Below, in pieces: positions 34,910 through 43,736 of a stretch of DNA of 64,000 nucleotides. The stretch spans positions 153,148-217,147 of the forward strand of contig NZ_JAIVCC010000001.1 in assembly GCF_020866905.1 (NCBI RefSeq), in the 5' to 3' direction. The notes under the pieces were generated by a model. The model was not told the origin of the DNA. It saw only the letters and a program-made list of their open reading frames with translations, and did no database searches. Source of the DNA: Salinimicrobium sediminilitoris (GTDB lineage: Bacteria > Bacteroidota > Bacteroidia > Flavobacteriales > Flavobacteriaceae). Numbering within the stretch: position 1 is the stretch's first letter; every line of letters starts with the position of its first letter. The translations under genes and the position numbers were made by a program.

Positions 34910-36949
34910 ATGAAAATTAAATTCTTTTTGATGCCATTGTTGGCGTCAATGATCCTTATTTCCTGCGCCGACTCCATAGGGGAGAATCCGGCAGAAGTGG
35001 GAGAAGTTGCACAAACTAACGATTTTGATTATCAGGTAGATGAATTTGCCGATATTAAAGTACTCAGGTACCAGATTCCAGGCTGGGAAGATCTTAGTCT
35101 TAAAGAGCAGAAGCTTGTATATTACCTAACACAAGCCGGTCTTAGCGGTAGAGATATCATCTGGGACCAAAACTACAAACACAATTTAAAGATTCGCGAA
35201 GCCCTTGAGAATATCTACACCACTTATGAAGGTGACAAGACTACCGAAGACTGGAAGAATTTTGAGACTTACTTAAAACGAGTATGGTTTGCAAACGGTA
35301 TCCACCATCATTATTCTATGGATAAATTGAAGCCTGCTTTCAGTAAAGAATATTTCGATACATTATTGGCTGAAACCGGAACAGAGCTTACCGGGGAAGC
35401 TTACGAGGTGATCTTTAACGATGTGGATGCCAAAAAAGTAAACCTGGATGAGTCTAAAGGTCTTGTGGAAGGATCTGCAGTGAATTTCTATGGGGAAGGC
35501 GTTACCGCACAGGATGTGGAGCGGTTTTATGCTAATAAAAAATCTCCAAACCCCAACAGGCCTCTTGCTTTTGGTATTAACTCCAAGCTGGTAAAAGAAA
35601 ATGGACAGTTGGTTGAAAAAGTTTACAAAAGCGGTGGAATGTATGGCCCGGCGATCGATAAGATTGTATTCTGGCTTGAAAAGGCACAAGGTGTTGCCGA
35701 AAATAAGCAACAGGCAGATGCGCTTGGAATTTTAATTGACTATTATAAGACCGGTGACCTTGAGACATGGGATGATTACAATATTGCATGGGTAGAGGCA
35801 ACCGATGGAAACATTGATTACATCAACAGCTTTATTGAGGTTTATAATGACCCTCTGGGTTACACAGGATCTTACGAAACTATCGTGCAGATCAAGGATT
35901 TTGATATGAGCAAGAAGATGCAGGTACTGGAGGAAAACGTGCAGTGGTTTGAAGACAATGCACCTTTGATGGAGGAACACAAAAAAGATTCTGTTGTAGG
36001 AGTAACCTATAAAACTGTGATTGTTGCAGGAGAAGCAGGAGATGCCTCACCGGCTACGCCGATTGGTGTGAACCTGCCAAACTCCAACTGGATTAGAAAA
36101 GAGCACGGAAGTAAATCTGTATCTCTGGGGAATATTATTGAAGCATATAACAATGCGGGTAGTACCGGAAGGCTTCAGGAATTTGCACATGATGAGGAAG
36201 AAGTAGCTCTTGAAGAAGAGTATGGGGAACTTGCCGATAAACTTCACACCGCACTTCACGAAGTTGTGGGACACGCTTCTGGTCAACTTAACCCTGGAGT
36301 AGGAGAGACAAAGGAAACTTTGAAAAGTTATGCTTCTACTTTAGAAGAAGGCCGTGCCGATCTTGTGGGGCTTTACTATTTGATGGATCCTAAACTGGAA
36401 GAGCTTGGTTTGGTGGACGATTATGAAAAAATGGGTAAGGCAGCTTATGACGGTTATATCAGAAATGGTTTGATGACGCAGCTTATAAGACTTGAACCGG
36501 GAGCTAACATTGAAGAAGCTCACATGAGAAACCGCCAGTGGGTTAGCGCCTGGGTGTTTGAAAAAGGCCAGGAAAAAGGTATTATTGAAAAAGTGACCAG
36601 AGACGGAAAAACTTATTTTAATATTACAGATTATGCTGCTTTGCGTGGGCTTTTCGGGGATCTACTTAAAGAGACCCAGAGAATTAAATCTGAAGGTGAT
36701 TACCAGGCAGCCAAAGACCTTGTAGAGAACTACGGAGTTAAAGTTGATCAGGATATTCACAGGGAAGTGCTTGAGAGAAACAAACAATTCAAATCTGCAC
36801 CTTACAGCGGATTCGTAAACCCTGTTCTTGTGCCCGAAACAGATGCTAACGGTGAGATCACTGCAATTAAAGTGGTACAACCAACATCTTTTGAGGAGCA
36901 AATGATGGACTACTCAGAGAAATTTGATGTACTTCCGCTGGAGAACTAG
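34910..36949 (+). CDS. dipeptidyl-peptidase III (M49 family), lipoprotein
   Basis: A 679-residue exported zinc exopeptidase that removes dipeptides from N termini. The lipoprotein signal is MKIKFFLMPLLASMILISC. The M49-specific zinc motif HEVVGH is at 450-455 (the six-residue HExxGH variant) and the third ligand motif EEGRAD at 479-484. Length is normal. Together with the S9, S8 and M1 enzymes in this window it suggests peptide feeding. A strong terminator follows. Confidence 0.95.
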   Translation: MKIKFFLMPLLASMILISCADSIGENPAEVGEVAQTNDFDYQVDEFADIKVLRYQIPGWEDLSLKEQKLVYYLTQAGLSGRDIIWDQNYKHNLKIREALENIYTTYEGDKTTEDWKNFETYLKRVWFANGIHHHYSMDKLKPAFSKEYFDTLLAETGTELTGEAYEVIFNDVDAKKVNLDESKGLVEGSAVNFYGEGVTAQDVERFYANKKSPNPNRPLAFGINSKLVKENGQLVEKVYKSGGMYGPAIDKIVFWLEKAQGVAENKQQADALGILIDYYKTGDLETWDDYNIAWVEATDGNIDYINSFIEVYNDPLGYTGSYETIVQIKDFDMSKKMQVLEENVQWFEDNAPLMEEHKKDSVVGVTYKTVIVAGEAGDASPATPIGVNLPNSNWIRKEHGSKSVSLGNIIEAYNNAGSTGRLQEFAHDEEEVALEEEYGELADKLHTALHEVVGHASGQLNPGVGETKETLKSYASTLEEGRADLVGLYYLMDPKLEELGLVDDYEKMGKAAYDGYIRNGLMTQLIRLEPGANIEEAHMRNRQWVSAWVFEKGQEKGIIEKVTRDGKTYFNITDYAALRGLFGDLLKETQRIKSEGDYQAAKDLVENYGVKVDQDIHREVLERNKQFKSAPYSGFVNPVLVPETDANGEITAIKVVQPTSFEEQMMDYSEKFDVLPLEN

Positions 36950-36969
36950 AATTAATTAAGAAGATTTAT

Positions 36970-37005
36970 AAGCCGCCATTCTGAAAAGAGTGGCGGCTTT
37001 TTTTT
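36970..37005 (+). terminator. intrinsic terminator of the DPP III gene
   Basis: AAGCCGCCA (36970-36978) and TGGCGGCTT (36991-36999) form a 9-bp stem followed by a run of Ts. Confidence 0.82.
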
Positions 37006-37013
37006 GCTGAAGC

Positions 37014-37208
37014 CTATCCTTTTAAATAAGTTTTTAGAAGGAATAACAGCGCTATAAAAGCAATAAATCCAAAAAGGATGTAGAGTGTTCCTTTATAGTA
37101 CTTGCGGTGGAGTTTGAGGTCCTTGCGATAGCTGAAGAAGATCACTACGACAAAAGCCACGAAAAATAATGCGGCAAAAATTATTTGTCCTGTGCTAAAC
37201 ATTTCCAT
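37014..37208 (-). CDS. small two-span membrane protein
   Basis: A 64-residue protein with hydrophobic helices at about 8-26 and 41-61, separated by a basic loop (SYRKDLKLHRKYYKG), so both termini probably face the same side. Not recognised as a named family, though similar short proteins are common in Flavobacteriia. A TAAATTCG box on the minus strand (37242 to 37235) lies upstream, which supports expression. It is divergent from the MazG-like gene. Met1 (37208) and Met3 (37202) are both possible starts. Confidence 0.65.
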   Translation of the reverse strand: MEMFSTGQIIFAALFFVAFVVVIFFSYRKDLKLHRKYYKGTLYILFGFIAFIALLFLLKTYLKG

Positions 37209-37234
37209 TGGGCCCTAAGTTTTATAAATTTATG

Positions 37235-37242
37235 CGAATTTA
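37235..37242 (-). promoter_or_regulatory. -7 box of the two-span membrane protein gene
   Basis: The minus strand reads TAAATTCG, a TAnnTTTG variant, ending 26 bases upstream of the start at 37208. Confidence 0.35.
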
Positions 37243-37252
37243 AAGTATTAGA

Positions 37253-37639
37253 ATGGAAAAAGCCTTAGCCGCCGTACAGGAGTTTCATAAAGCATTTGGT
37301 CTGGGAATTCAACAGCAGCCCACGGCAGCTCTTGCGGCTGAAAAAGTGCATTTAAGATATGAGTTGATGAAAGAGGAGAATGAGGAATACCTTGAGGCTG
37401 CAAAGAACGGAGACCTGGTTGAGGTGGCAGATGCGCTGGGAGATATGCTCTACATTTTATGTGGAACCATAGTGGAACATGGGCTACAACATAAAATATC
37501 TGAAGTCTTTGAAGAGATTCAGCGCAGCAATATGAGCAAACTGGGCAAAGACGGGAAACCGGTTTATCGCGAAGATGGGAAAGTGCTAAAAGGCCCGGAT
37601 TACTCACAGCCGGACCTTCAAAAGATTCTTAAGTTCTAG
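37253..37639 (+). CDS. MazG/PRA-PH superfamily nucleotide pyrophosphohydrolase
   Basis: A 128-residue all-alpha NTP pyrophosphatase. The Mg2+-binding pattern ExxE...ExxD is seen as ELMKEENEEYLEA followed by EVADALGDMLYIL. The C-terminal SNMSKLGKDGKPVYREDGKVLKG is typical of the family's phage and bacterial short forms. Likely role: hydrolysis of non-canonical or excess NTPs. Confidence 0.85.
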   Translation: MEKALAAVQEFHKAFGLGIQQQPTAALAAEKVHLRYELMKEENEEYLEAAKNGDLVEVADALGDMLYILCGTIVEHGLQHKISEVFEEIQRSNMSKLGKDGKPVYREDGKVLKGPDYSQPDLQKILKF

Positions 37640-37906
37640 GATTCGAGCACCAGGATTGAAAAGCAAATTGTTCATTGTTAGGGGAGCTTCTGCGGAGCGA
37701 GGGATCTTTTAATTTTCATCAAATTATATGTGAACTGAAGGAGATCTCTCGTTGCACTTTCTTTGGCGAAATTAACTACTCTGTCGAGATGACAAAAGAA
37801 TACGCAACTGGCAACCCGCAACCCGGGAACCTGCAACAATCTTGACGCAGAACCCGTAACTCGCAACCTCTTGACTCTTGTTGCTCATTTTTACTACCTT
37901 GTTAGT
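37640..37906. other. repeat-bearing gap before the Gmad2 lipoprotein
   Basis: No gene is seen. At 37741-37794 there is a degenerate copy of the GAGATCTCTCGTCG...CTCTGTCGAGATGACA element found again around 59.6-61.1 kb. Low-complexity GCAACCCGCAACC and AACCCGTAACTCGCAACC strings follow. Confidence 0.6.
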
Positions 37907-38917
37907 ATGAGAGCACTAATTTTTCTACTACTCGGTTTAATTATTATTTCCTGTCGAAATTCAGGAGAGAAGGAACAGCAGGACCAGGAACCTGCCATGC
38001 CAGCGCCAAAGCCTGTTGAAAGCACGACAGAATACACTTCTGAAAAATGGCATTTTTCAGCAGAAATTCCGCTGGGGTTTGAGGTTTTTGAAGGAGAACT
38101 TCCCGGCGAAGCACCTGTTGTAAATTTCTACGACAGCAGCATTGAGAAGCAGCCTCCTTTTGGTATCCACAATGATGCTTCCATGGCATATATCACCGTT
38201 TTACCAAAAGGATTTGGAGTTGATGGTCCCGGTGGCCCGCGAGAATCACTTGAAGATTGGGAGGGAGATCTGCCTTTGTCTTTTAATGTTGATCGCCGGA
38301 ATTCCTATGTCTATTTGATGGAGAACGGACAGCCATGGGCAGCAGGCCTTAGCTTTCATTCCCCGCCACCGGGCTGGAATGAGTATGGCGGAATTTACAT
38401 TTTCTACCAGGTAGATGATTTTAGGGCTGAATGCTTCAGCAGTAATACGGGTGAAGAGATCCCAATGGATCAATGCAACCCCATGGAAGGCGATGCCATG
38501 AAGTTTTACGGGGATGTTTCAGCAGAAAAAAAGGCCGCCCTAAATGCTATTTTAGAGAGTTTTTATTTTACAGATCCTAACCGGGAACGTGAAGATACAG
38601 GAGATCTTATAAAAGTTGAAATGCCGCAGGAAAATGCAACTGTAAGTTCTCCCCTGGAAATTAAAGGCGAGGCAAAAGGCTATTGGTTCTTTGAGGCTAC
38701 TGCACCTGTGAGGCTGGTAACCGAAAGTGGGAAAGTACTCGCAGAAAAATATATAGAAGCACAAGGGGAGTGGATGACCAAAGACTGGGTGCCATTCCGG
38801 GGACAGCTTGAATTTGATACAAAAGAAAAGCGCGGCTATTTGATCTTTAGCCGCGCCAATGCTTCAGGAAAACCGGAGCATGACAGGATGCTTCGAATTC
38901 CGGTGGTATTTGATTAG
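37907..38917 (+). CDS. lipoprotein with C-terminal Gmad2 immunoglobulin-like domain
   Basis: A 336-residue lipoprotein from ATG 37907 (MRALIFLLLGLIIISC, lipobox IISC); the frame is open from 37871 but the added residues are not signal-like. After a Pro/Glu-rich linker comes a domain of unknown type (~35-220). The C-terminal ~95 residues match Gmad2: VEMPQENATVSSPLEIKGEA, GYWFFEATAPVRLV, GEWMTKDWVPFRGQLEF. Gmad2 domains occur in envelope proteins and probably bind other surface proteins or sugars. The 3' end overlaps ilvE, convergent, by 4 bases. Confidence 0.75.
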   Translation: MRALIFLLLGLIIISCRNSGEKEQQDQEPAMPAPKPVESTTEYTSEKWHFSAEIPLGFEVFEGELPGEAPVVNFYDSSIEKQPPFGIHNDASMAYITVLPKGFGVDGPGGPRESLEDWEGDLPLSFNVDRRNSYVYLMENGQPWAAGLSFHSPPPGWNEYGGIYIFYQVDDFRAECFSSNTGEEIPMDQCNPMEGDAMKFYGDVSAEKKAALNAILESFYFTDPNREREDTGDLIKVEMPQENATVSSPLEIKGEAKGYWFFEATAPVRLVTESGKVLAEKYIEAQGEWMTKDWVPFRGQLEFDTKEKRGYLIFSRANASGKPEHDRMLRIPVVFD

Positions 38918-39987
38918 TTCTTTTTTACAAGATATCTCCAGCCAAATTTATCTTCGGCTTTGTTGTATTGAATTTCCATTAACTTCTTCTTGAAAAAGGA
39001 AGCGTAGGAATCTTCAAGTTGTGGCAGTTCGTATTTTTTGCCTTTGTTTCCAAAACCTTTTACGGGGTTGATAGTCGCAGCAGTACCCGAACCAAAGATC
39101 TCTTTTAGTTCTCCTTTTTCGGCAGCTTCAACAATTTCGGAAACTTTGATTCGCCTTACTTCAGCTTCAATTCCAAATTCTTCGGCAAGGGTAAGGACGC
39201 TTTTACGTGTTACTCCGTCCAGAATACGGTCGCTGGTTGGGGCTGTAAGAAGTTTGTCTCCAACTCTAAAGAAGATATTCATGGTTCCTGCTTCTTCCAG
39301 GTACTCATGTGAATTGGCATCTGTCCAGACGATTTGCTGGTAACCTTCTTCCTTGGCCAGATTGGTTGGATAGAATTGGGCACCGTAGTTACCGGCAGCT
39401 TTTGCATATCCCACACCACCATCGGCAGCACGACTAAACTTATCTGCAAAGAACACCCGCACTTCGCCGCTGTAATAAGCCTTGGCAGGAGAACAAATGA
39501 TCATGAATTTATACTTTTTTGAAGGCGATGCCGAGACTCCTGTCTCTGTAGCAATCACAAAAGGACGTATGTAAAGTGAAGTTCCAAAGCCTTTTTTCAC
39601 CCAGTCACGATCAAGGTCGATAAGTGTTTCAAGACCTTCTAGAAATAGATCTTCGGGAAATTCGGGTATTGCAAGTCTTTTCGAAGATTTATTAAAGCGC
39701 TCGATATTCGCCATAGGACGAAAAAGCCACACCTGGTCCTCGTCATCTTTAAAAGCTTTCATACCTTCAAAAATAGCCTGCCCGTAATGGAAAACTTTTG
39801 CTGAAGGATCTAACTGAATGGGACCATAAGGTTTTATAACAGGATTTTGCCATTGCCCATCGATATAATCACATTCCATCATATGATCTGTGAAGACATT
39901 ACCGAATACTAAATTGTCAAAATCAACCGAATCGATCTTTGAGGTTTTTGCTTCAACTACATCGATTGCGAGAGGTAAATTTTTCAT
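38914..39987 (-). CDS. ilvE: branched-chain amino-acid aminotransferase
   Basis: A 357-residue class IV PLP aminotransferase interconverting Leu/Ile/Val and their keto acids with 2-oxoglutarate. Motifs: FHYGQAIFEGMKAF at the N-terminal part, RPFVIATETGVSASPSKKYKF, the PLP-lysine segment GYAKAAGNYGAQ, and EEAGTMNIFF with GVTRKSVLTLAEEFG. Length is that of the long (eukaryote-like) BCAT branch common in Bacteroidota. A TAAATTTG box lies 16 bases upstream. Confidence 0.95.
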   Translation of the reverse strand: MKNLPLAIDVVEAKTSKIDSVDFDNLVFGNVFTDHMMECDYIDGQWQNPVIKPYGPIQLDPSAKVFHYGQAIFEGMKAFKDDEDQVWLFRPMANIERFNKSSKRLAIPEFPEDLFLEGLETLIDLDRDWVKKGFGTSLYIRPFVIATETGVSASPSKKYKFMIICSPAKAYYSGEVRVFFADKFSRAADGGVGYAKAAGNYGAQFYPTNLAKEEGYQQIVWTDANSHEYLEEAGTMNIFFRVGDKLLTAPTSDRILDGVTRKSVLTLAEEFGIEAEVRRIKVSEIVEAAEKGELKEIFGSGTAATINPVKGFGNKGKKYELPQLEDSYASFFKKKLMEIQYNKAEDKFGWRYLVKKN

Positions 39988-40003
39988 GCTTTTATATTTG
40001 TTG

Positions 40004-40011
40004 CAAATTTA
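40004..40011 (-). promoter_or_regulatory. -7 box of ilvE
   Basis: The minus strand reads TAAATTTG, a perfect TAnnTTTG match, 16 bases upstream of the ATG at 39987. Confidence 0.5.
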
Positions 40012-40093
40012 CCTAAATTAATACAGCTTCTAAAGGTGGGATTTAACTAATTTTATCTTAATTTGATTTTTTTAAACCTTTAACAGGAACATA

Positions 40094-40585
40094 ATGAAAA
40101 ATATTAGGTTTATACTGCTGATTGCTTCCATAATGATAACTTTTTCGGGTTTTTCTCAGGAAATAAATTCGGGTAAAAATGACGCTTATTTTTCTGTGGG
40201 AGAGGAAGTTGAAGTTTCTAATATTCTTTCTGCTCATCACATGCAGGAGCGCTATCAAAACCTGAAGCCGGGGGACACTTTAAACGTTACTTTTAGAGGG
40301 GAGGTTGCTTCTGTTTGTAAGAACAAAGGTTGCTGGATGAAAGTCGCTCTGGAAGGCGGAAACGAAGTGATGGTGAAATTTAAAGACTATGCTTTTTTTG
40401 TGCCTAAAGATATTGAAAACAAGGAGGTTACTCTGGAAGGTAAGGCATATGTGACCGAAATGTCTGTGGAAGATCAAAAGCATTATGCCCAGGATGCAGG
40501 AAAATCGGAAGAGGAGGTCAGCTCCATTATTTCGCCAGCTGTTACCCTTTCCTTTCTGGCCGATGGCGTGAAGATCAAAAAATAG
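40094..40585 (+). CDS. DUF4920 exported protein
   Basis: A 163-residue exported protein (signal MKNIRFILLIASIMITFSGFSQ). The core VTFRGEVASVCKNKGCWMKV has the two conserved Cys of DUF4920, followed by VMVKFKDYAFFVPKDIENKEVTLEGKA, an OB-like beta pattern. The Cys pair and Met may bind a metal; function unknown. MnmD begins four bases after its stop, so the genes are probably co-translated. Confidence 0.85.
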   Translation: MKNIRFILLIASIMITFSGFSQEINSGKNDAYFSVGEEVEVSNILSAHHMQERYQNLKPGDTLNVTFRGEVASVCKNKGCWMKVALEGGNEVMVKFKDYAFFVPKDIENKEVTLEGKAYVTEMSVEDQKHYAQDAGKSEEEVSSIISPAVTLSFLADGVKIKK

Positions 40586-40588
40586 CTT

Positions 40589-41263
40589 TTGAAACGAGAA
40601 ATTATCAAAACCGGGGACGGTTCTGCCACTATTTTTATTCCCGAGTGGAATGAGCACTATCATTCTAAACATGGTGCATTACAGGAGGCGTTGCATGTTT
40701 TTATCAAAACAGGATTTTATCATTTTCTTGAAAAAAATAAACCTACTCAGCTGTCAATTCTTGAGATTGGATTTGGTACGGGTCTAAATGCCCTTCTTAC
40801 CTTTTTTGAAGCTGAAAGGAATGAGGTGAAAGTGAACTATACCGGCGTGGAAGCTTATCCGGTTTCTGCGGAAGAACTTTCGGCTTTGGATTATGCTGAA
40901 GTTGTTTCAGAAAATAATGCTTCAGAAGTTTTTCAAAAATTACATGGGACCGACTGGGAGAAATGGAATGATATTTCGCCATTGTTCAGCCTTCAGAAGG
41001 AGAAGAAATTTTTTAGTGAGATTTCAGAAAGTGAAGAATTCGACCTCATATTTTTTGATGCATTTGGTCCCCGGGTACAACCGGAACTATGGAGCGAAGA
41101 AGTCTTTAGAAATATGTACAGGACTTTAAAGGAAAATGGAGTTCTGGTAACCTATTCAGCCAAAGGTGATGTGAGACGGGCGATGCAGGCTGCAGGCTTT
41201 GTCGTGGAGAGATTACCCGGGCCACCGGGAAAACGGGAAATGCTGCGGGCGACAAAAGTTTGA
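40589..41263 (+). CDS. mnmD: tRNA U34 methyltransferase MnmD (MnmC N-terminal-type domain)
   Basis: A 224-residue SAM-dependent methyltransferase completing the mnm5(s2)U modification at the tRNA wobble position. It is the MnmC1-like domain without the oxidase half. Motifs: FGTGLNALLTF (SAM loop in LEIGFGTGLNALL), FDLIFFDAFGPRVQPELWSEE and GVLVTYSAKGDVRRAMQAAGF with PGPPGKREMLRA. No ATG is available; the start is a TTG at 40589 giving LKREIIKTGDG, four bases past the preceding stop. Confidence 0.9.
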   Translation: MKREIIKTGDGSATIFIPEWNEHYHSKHGALQEALHVFIKTGFYHFLEKNKPTQLSILEIGFGTGLNALLTFFEAERNEVKVNYTGVEAYPVSAEELSALDYAEVVSENNASEVFQKLHGTDWEKWNDISPLFSLQKEKKFFSEISESEEFDLIFFDAFGPRVQPELWSEEVFRNMYRTLKENGVLVTYSAKGDVRRAMQAAGFVVERLPGPPGKREMLRATKV

Positions 41264-41327
41264 CCTTGTTAAACCTTTGATAAACCGGCTCGTACTCCCG
41301 TTTATATCCATTAAATTAAAAAGAAAA

Positions 41328-42245
41328 ATGCGTATTCTCATCACCGGAGCCACCGGCCTAGTAGGTTCTGAAATTACACGGCAATGTCATGCACAGGGAA
41401 TAAATGTAAATTTCCTCACCACAAGTAAAGGCAAGATTGAAAAAAGCGAAACTTACCGCGGGTATTACTGGAATCCTTCTTCGGGAGAGATTGATGTGAA
41501 ATGTCTGGAAGGGGTTGGCGCTATTATTAACCTGGCAGGTGCCAGTGTTTTTCAACCCTGGACAGATTCGAACAAGAAAAAGATTCTTAATAGCCGGATA
41601 GAATCTTTAAATCTCCTGTACAAAACTTTAAAGGAAAATAGTCATGAGGTAGGACAATTGATCTCGGCCAGTGCTATAGGGATCTATCCCAGCTCCAGGA
41701 GTAAGATGTATGAGGAAGATGATAATCTGATTGCAGATGATTTCCTGGGAGAAGTCTCTGAAAAATGGGAAGCTGCCGCCGACAAATTTGAAGATCTAAA
41801 GCTTCGGGTTGCAAAAGTACGCATTGGGATCGTACTCTCGGCAGATGGCGGAGCATTGCCGCAGATCATGAAACCGGTCAAATTTAATTTGGGAGCATCT
41901 CTGGGCTCAGGGAAGCAATGGCAATCCTGGATACATGTTCGGGATCTCGCACGGATCTTTCTTTATATTATTTCGAATGGGCTTACCGGAATTTATAATG
42001 GCGTAGCACCCAATCCTGCAACCAATGAGGAGCTCACAAAAGAAGTCGCATATGCGCTTGATAAAAAACTCTGGCTTCCAAAAGTTCCCGGGCTGGCATT
42101 GAAAGCTGCAATGGGAGAAATGTCCAGTGTAGTGCTGGGAAGTCAATTGGTGAGCAGCGGAAAAATTCAGGATGAAGGTTTTGATTTTCATTTTGTCAAC
42201 CTAAGACCTGCAATCCAGGATTTATTGAACAAAAAACCCGGCTGA
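41328..42245 (+). CDS. TIGR01777-family NAD-dependent epimerase/dehydratase (YfcH-like)
   Basis: A 305-residue extended-SDR protein starting MRILITGATGLVGSEI (Rossmann GATGLVG). The upstream frame to 41199 overlaps mnmD and is rejected. Family motifs: IINLAGASVF, the LISASAIGIYPS segment with the catalytic-site Tyr, RIGIVLSADGGALP and WIHVRDLARI. The C-terminal DUF1731-like part is LPKVPGLALKAAMGEMSSVVLGSQLVSSGK. Related to E. coli YfcH; function unknown. Its stop codon lies within a terminator hairpin. Confidence 0.9.
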   Translation: MRILITGATGLVGSEITRQCHAQGINVNFLTTSKGKIEKSETYRGYYWNPSSGEIDVKCLEGVGAIINLAGASVFQPWTDSNKKKILNSRIESLNLLYKTLKENSHEVGQLISASAIGIYPSSRSKMYEEDDNLIADDFLGEVSEKWEAAADKFEDLKLRVAKVRIGIVLSADGGALPQIMKPVKFNLGASLGSGKQWQSWIHVRDLARIFLYIISNGLTGIYNGVAPNPATNEELTKEVAYALDKKLWLPKVPGLALKAAMGEMSSVVLGSQLVSSGKIQDEGFDFHFVNLRPAIQDLLNKKPG

Positions 42246-42263
42246 AAAAGAGCCGGGTTTTTG
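42231..42263. terminator. bidirectional terminator between the epimerase and YceI genes
   Basis: AAACCCGGCT (42234-42243) and AGCCGGGTTT (42251-42260) form a perfect stem with T runs on either strand. It overlaps the epimerase stop codon and serves two convergent genes. Confidence 0.82.
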
Positions 42264-42282
42264 TCATTTTTGATGAGAAGAA

Positions 42283-42963
42283 TTATTCAGCTCTTCTAGC
42301 GGTAACGTTAATGGTCAATTCCATTTCATCACTAATGAATTTATCTCCCAGGTTATCAAATACAGATTTAGATCCATAATTCACACCCCAGTCTGTCCTG
42401 TCAATAGTGAAAGTTTCACTTTCAAGAGTGATAGTTTCTCCATCAAGATTTGAATTTACCGGGAACTGGATATTTTTAGTCTCTTCTTTAAGAGTAAGAT
42501 TTCCCTGTAACATTTTCTGTCCATTCTCTTCGGTCACTCCTGTGATCTCGAAAGTGGCAGTTGGAAATTTGTTTACATTAAAGAAGTCTGTTTCTTTACC
42601 TTCAACAGTTCCTTTAAGGTGATTTTCCAGACTTGTTTTATCATCCGGGGCTATTCCTTCGTCTGTCACGTTAATAGAATTCATATCTATTACAACACGG
42701 CCACTGGTGATCTCTTCCGTCGTAGCCATTAAAGTTCCATCCTGTATGTTGATGGTTCCCTGGTGTTCCCCAGTAGGCTTGGTTCCTCTCCATTCAATGG
42801 TAGATTGAGTTGTATCAATCTCATAGGTCATAGCCTCTTCACCGGCAACTGCAGCTTGTTGGGCCTCTCCCGGTTCAACTTTATTTTCTTTATCGTTTTT
42901 GCAGGCAACGCTTCCAAAGGTAATTCCTGCTACCAGTACAAAATTTAATACTCTTTTTTTCAT
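42283..42963 (-). CDS. YceI-family lipocalin-like lipoprotein
   Basis: A 226-residue exported protein (MKKRVLNFVLVAGITFGSVAC, lipobox SVAC). The YceI beta-barrel is recognised from YEIDTTQSTIEWRGTKPTGEHQGTINI at the start, LENHLKGTDFFN-type motifs (TSLENHLKG, ETDFFNVNKFPTATFEITG) and DRTDWGVNYGSKSVFDNLGDKFISDEMELTI at the end. YceI proteins bind isoprenoid-like lipids in a hydrophobic cavity. A TAATTTTG box lies 25 bases upstream. Confidence 0.93.
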   Translation of the reverse strand: MKKRVLNFVLVAGITFGSVACKNDKENKVEPGEAQQAAVAGEEAMTYEIDTTQSTIEWRGTKPTGEHQGTINIQDGTLMATTEEITSGRVVIDMNSINVTDEGIAPDDKTSLENHLKGTVEGKETDFFNVNKFPTATFEITGVTEENGQKMLQGNLTLKEETKNIQFPVNSNLDGETITLESETFTIDRTDWGVNYGSKSVFDNLGDKFISDEMELTINVTARRAE

Positions 42964-42988
42964 TGTTGTTGAAGTTTAATTAAGCTGG

Positions 42989-42996
42989 CAAAATTA
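42989..42996 (-). promoter_or_regulatory. -7 box of the YceI gene
   Basis: The minus strand reads TAATTTTG, a perfect TAnnTTTG match, 25 bases upstream of the ATG at 42963. Confidence 0.45.
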
Positions 42997-43114
42997 AAAT
43001 TTTAACATTCACTTTTTCCCAATAGAATACTAAAAGTTTCCCGTGACATTTTGGCATTTCAGTTTTCTTGGCAGTACTTTTGCCAACTGTCTCACAGAAT
43101 AAAATTTGTATCAC

Positions 43115-43708
43115 ATGAGCGATAAAGAACATAACTACGAGAATAACTCAGAAGAAGAAAGTATAAAAGATCAGGTAGAGGAAATACTTGATGACGCAAT
43201 AGAAGAAGCCGAAAGTAAGGAGAACAACGAAGGGGACACTGCGCAGGAAGGGACTACTTCAGAAAAAGAGCAACTTAAAGCCGACCTGGAGAAGGAAAAG
43301 GATAAGTTCCTGCGATTATTCGCCGAGTTTGAAAATTACAAACGCCGTACCAGCAAGGAGCGAATAGAAATGTTCAAAACTGCCAGCCAGGACGTCATTG
43401 TGGCAATGTTGCCTGTGCTTGATGATTTTGATCGCGCCATTAATGAGATCAATAAAGCTAAAGACAAGGAATTGTTGAAAGGTGTTGAGCTCATTAGCAA
43501 TAAATTCAGGGAAACATTGCGTTCAAAGGGATTGGAGCAGATGACGGTAAAAGAAGGAGATACCTTTGATCCCGAGATCCATGAAGCAATTACACAGATC
43601 CCTGCACCAAAAGACAAATTAAAAGGCAAGGTTGTTGACGTAGTGGAGAGAGGTTATAAACTTGGTGACCGCATCATACGTTATCCAAAGGTGGTGACCG
43701 GCAAGTAA
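43115..43708 (+). CDS. grpE: nucleotide-exchange factor GrpE
   Basis: A 197-residue DnaK co-chaperone releasing ADP. I use the ATG at 43115 (MSDKEHNYENN) rather than an upstream in-frame TTG. The N-terminal ~60 residues are a very acidic low-complexity segment. The long helix is LEKEKDKFLRLFAEFENYKRRTSKERIEMFK, and the C-terminal beta-wing GDTFDPEIHEAI...VVDVVERGYKLGDRIIRYPKVVTGK is complete. dnaJ follows 28 bases later in the same operon. Confidence 0.95.
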   Translation: MSDKEHNYENNSEEESIKDQVEEILDDAIEEAESKENNEGDTAQEGTTSEKEQLKADLEKEKDKFLRLFAEFENYKRRTSKERIEMFKTASQDVIVAMLPVLDDFDRAINEINKAKDKELLKGVELISNKFRETLRSKGLEQMTVKEGDTFDPEIHEAITQIPAPKDKLKGKVVDVVERGYKLGDRIIRYPKVVTGK

Positions 43709-43736
43709 CTTTTAATTTGAGAATTTTAAAGATATC

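Noticed and set aside
38041-38061. GAAAAATGGCATTTTTC palindrome inside the Gmad2 lipoprotein gene
   Set aside because: Lies within a coding frame (EKWHFSAE) and is explained by codon content; not a terminator.
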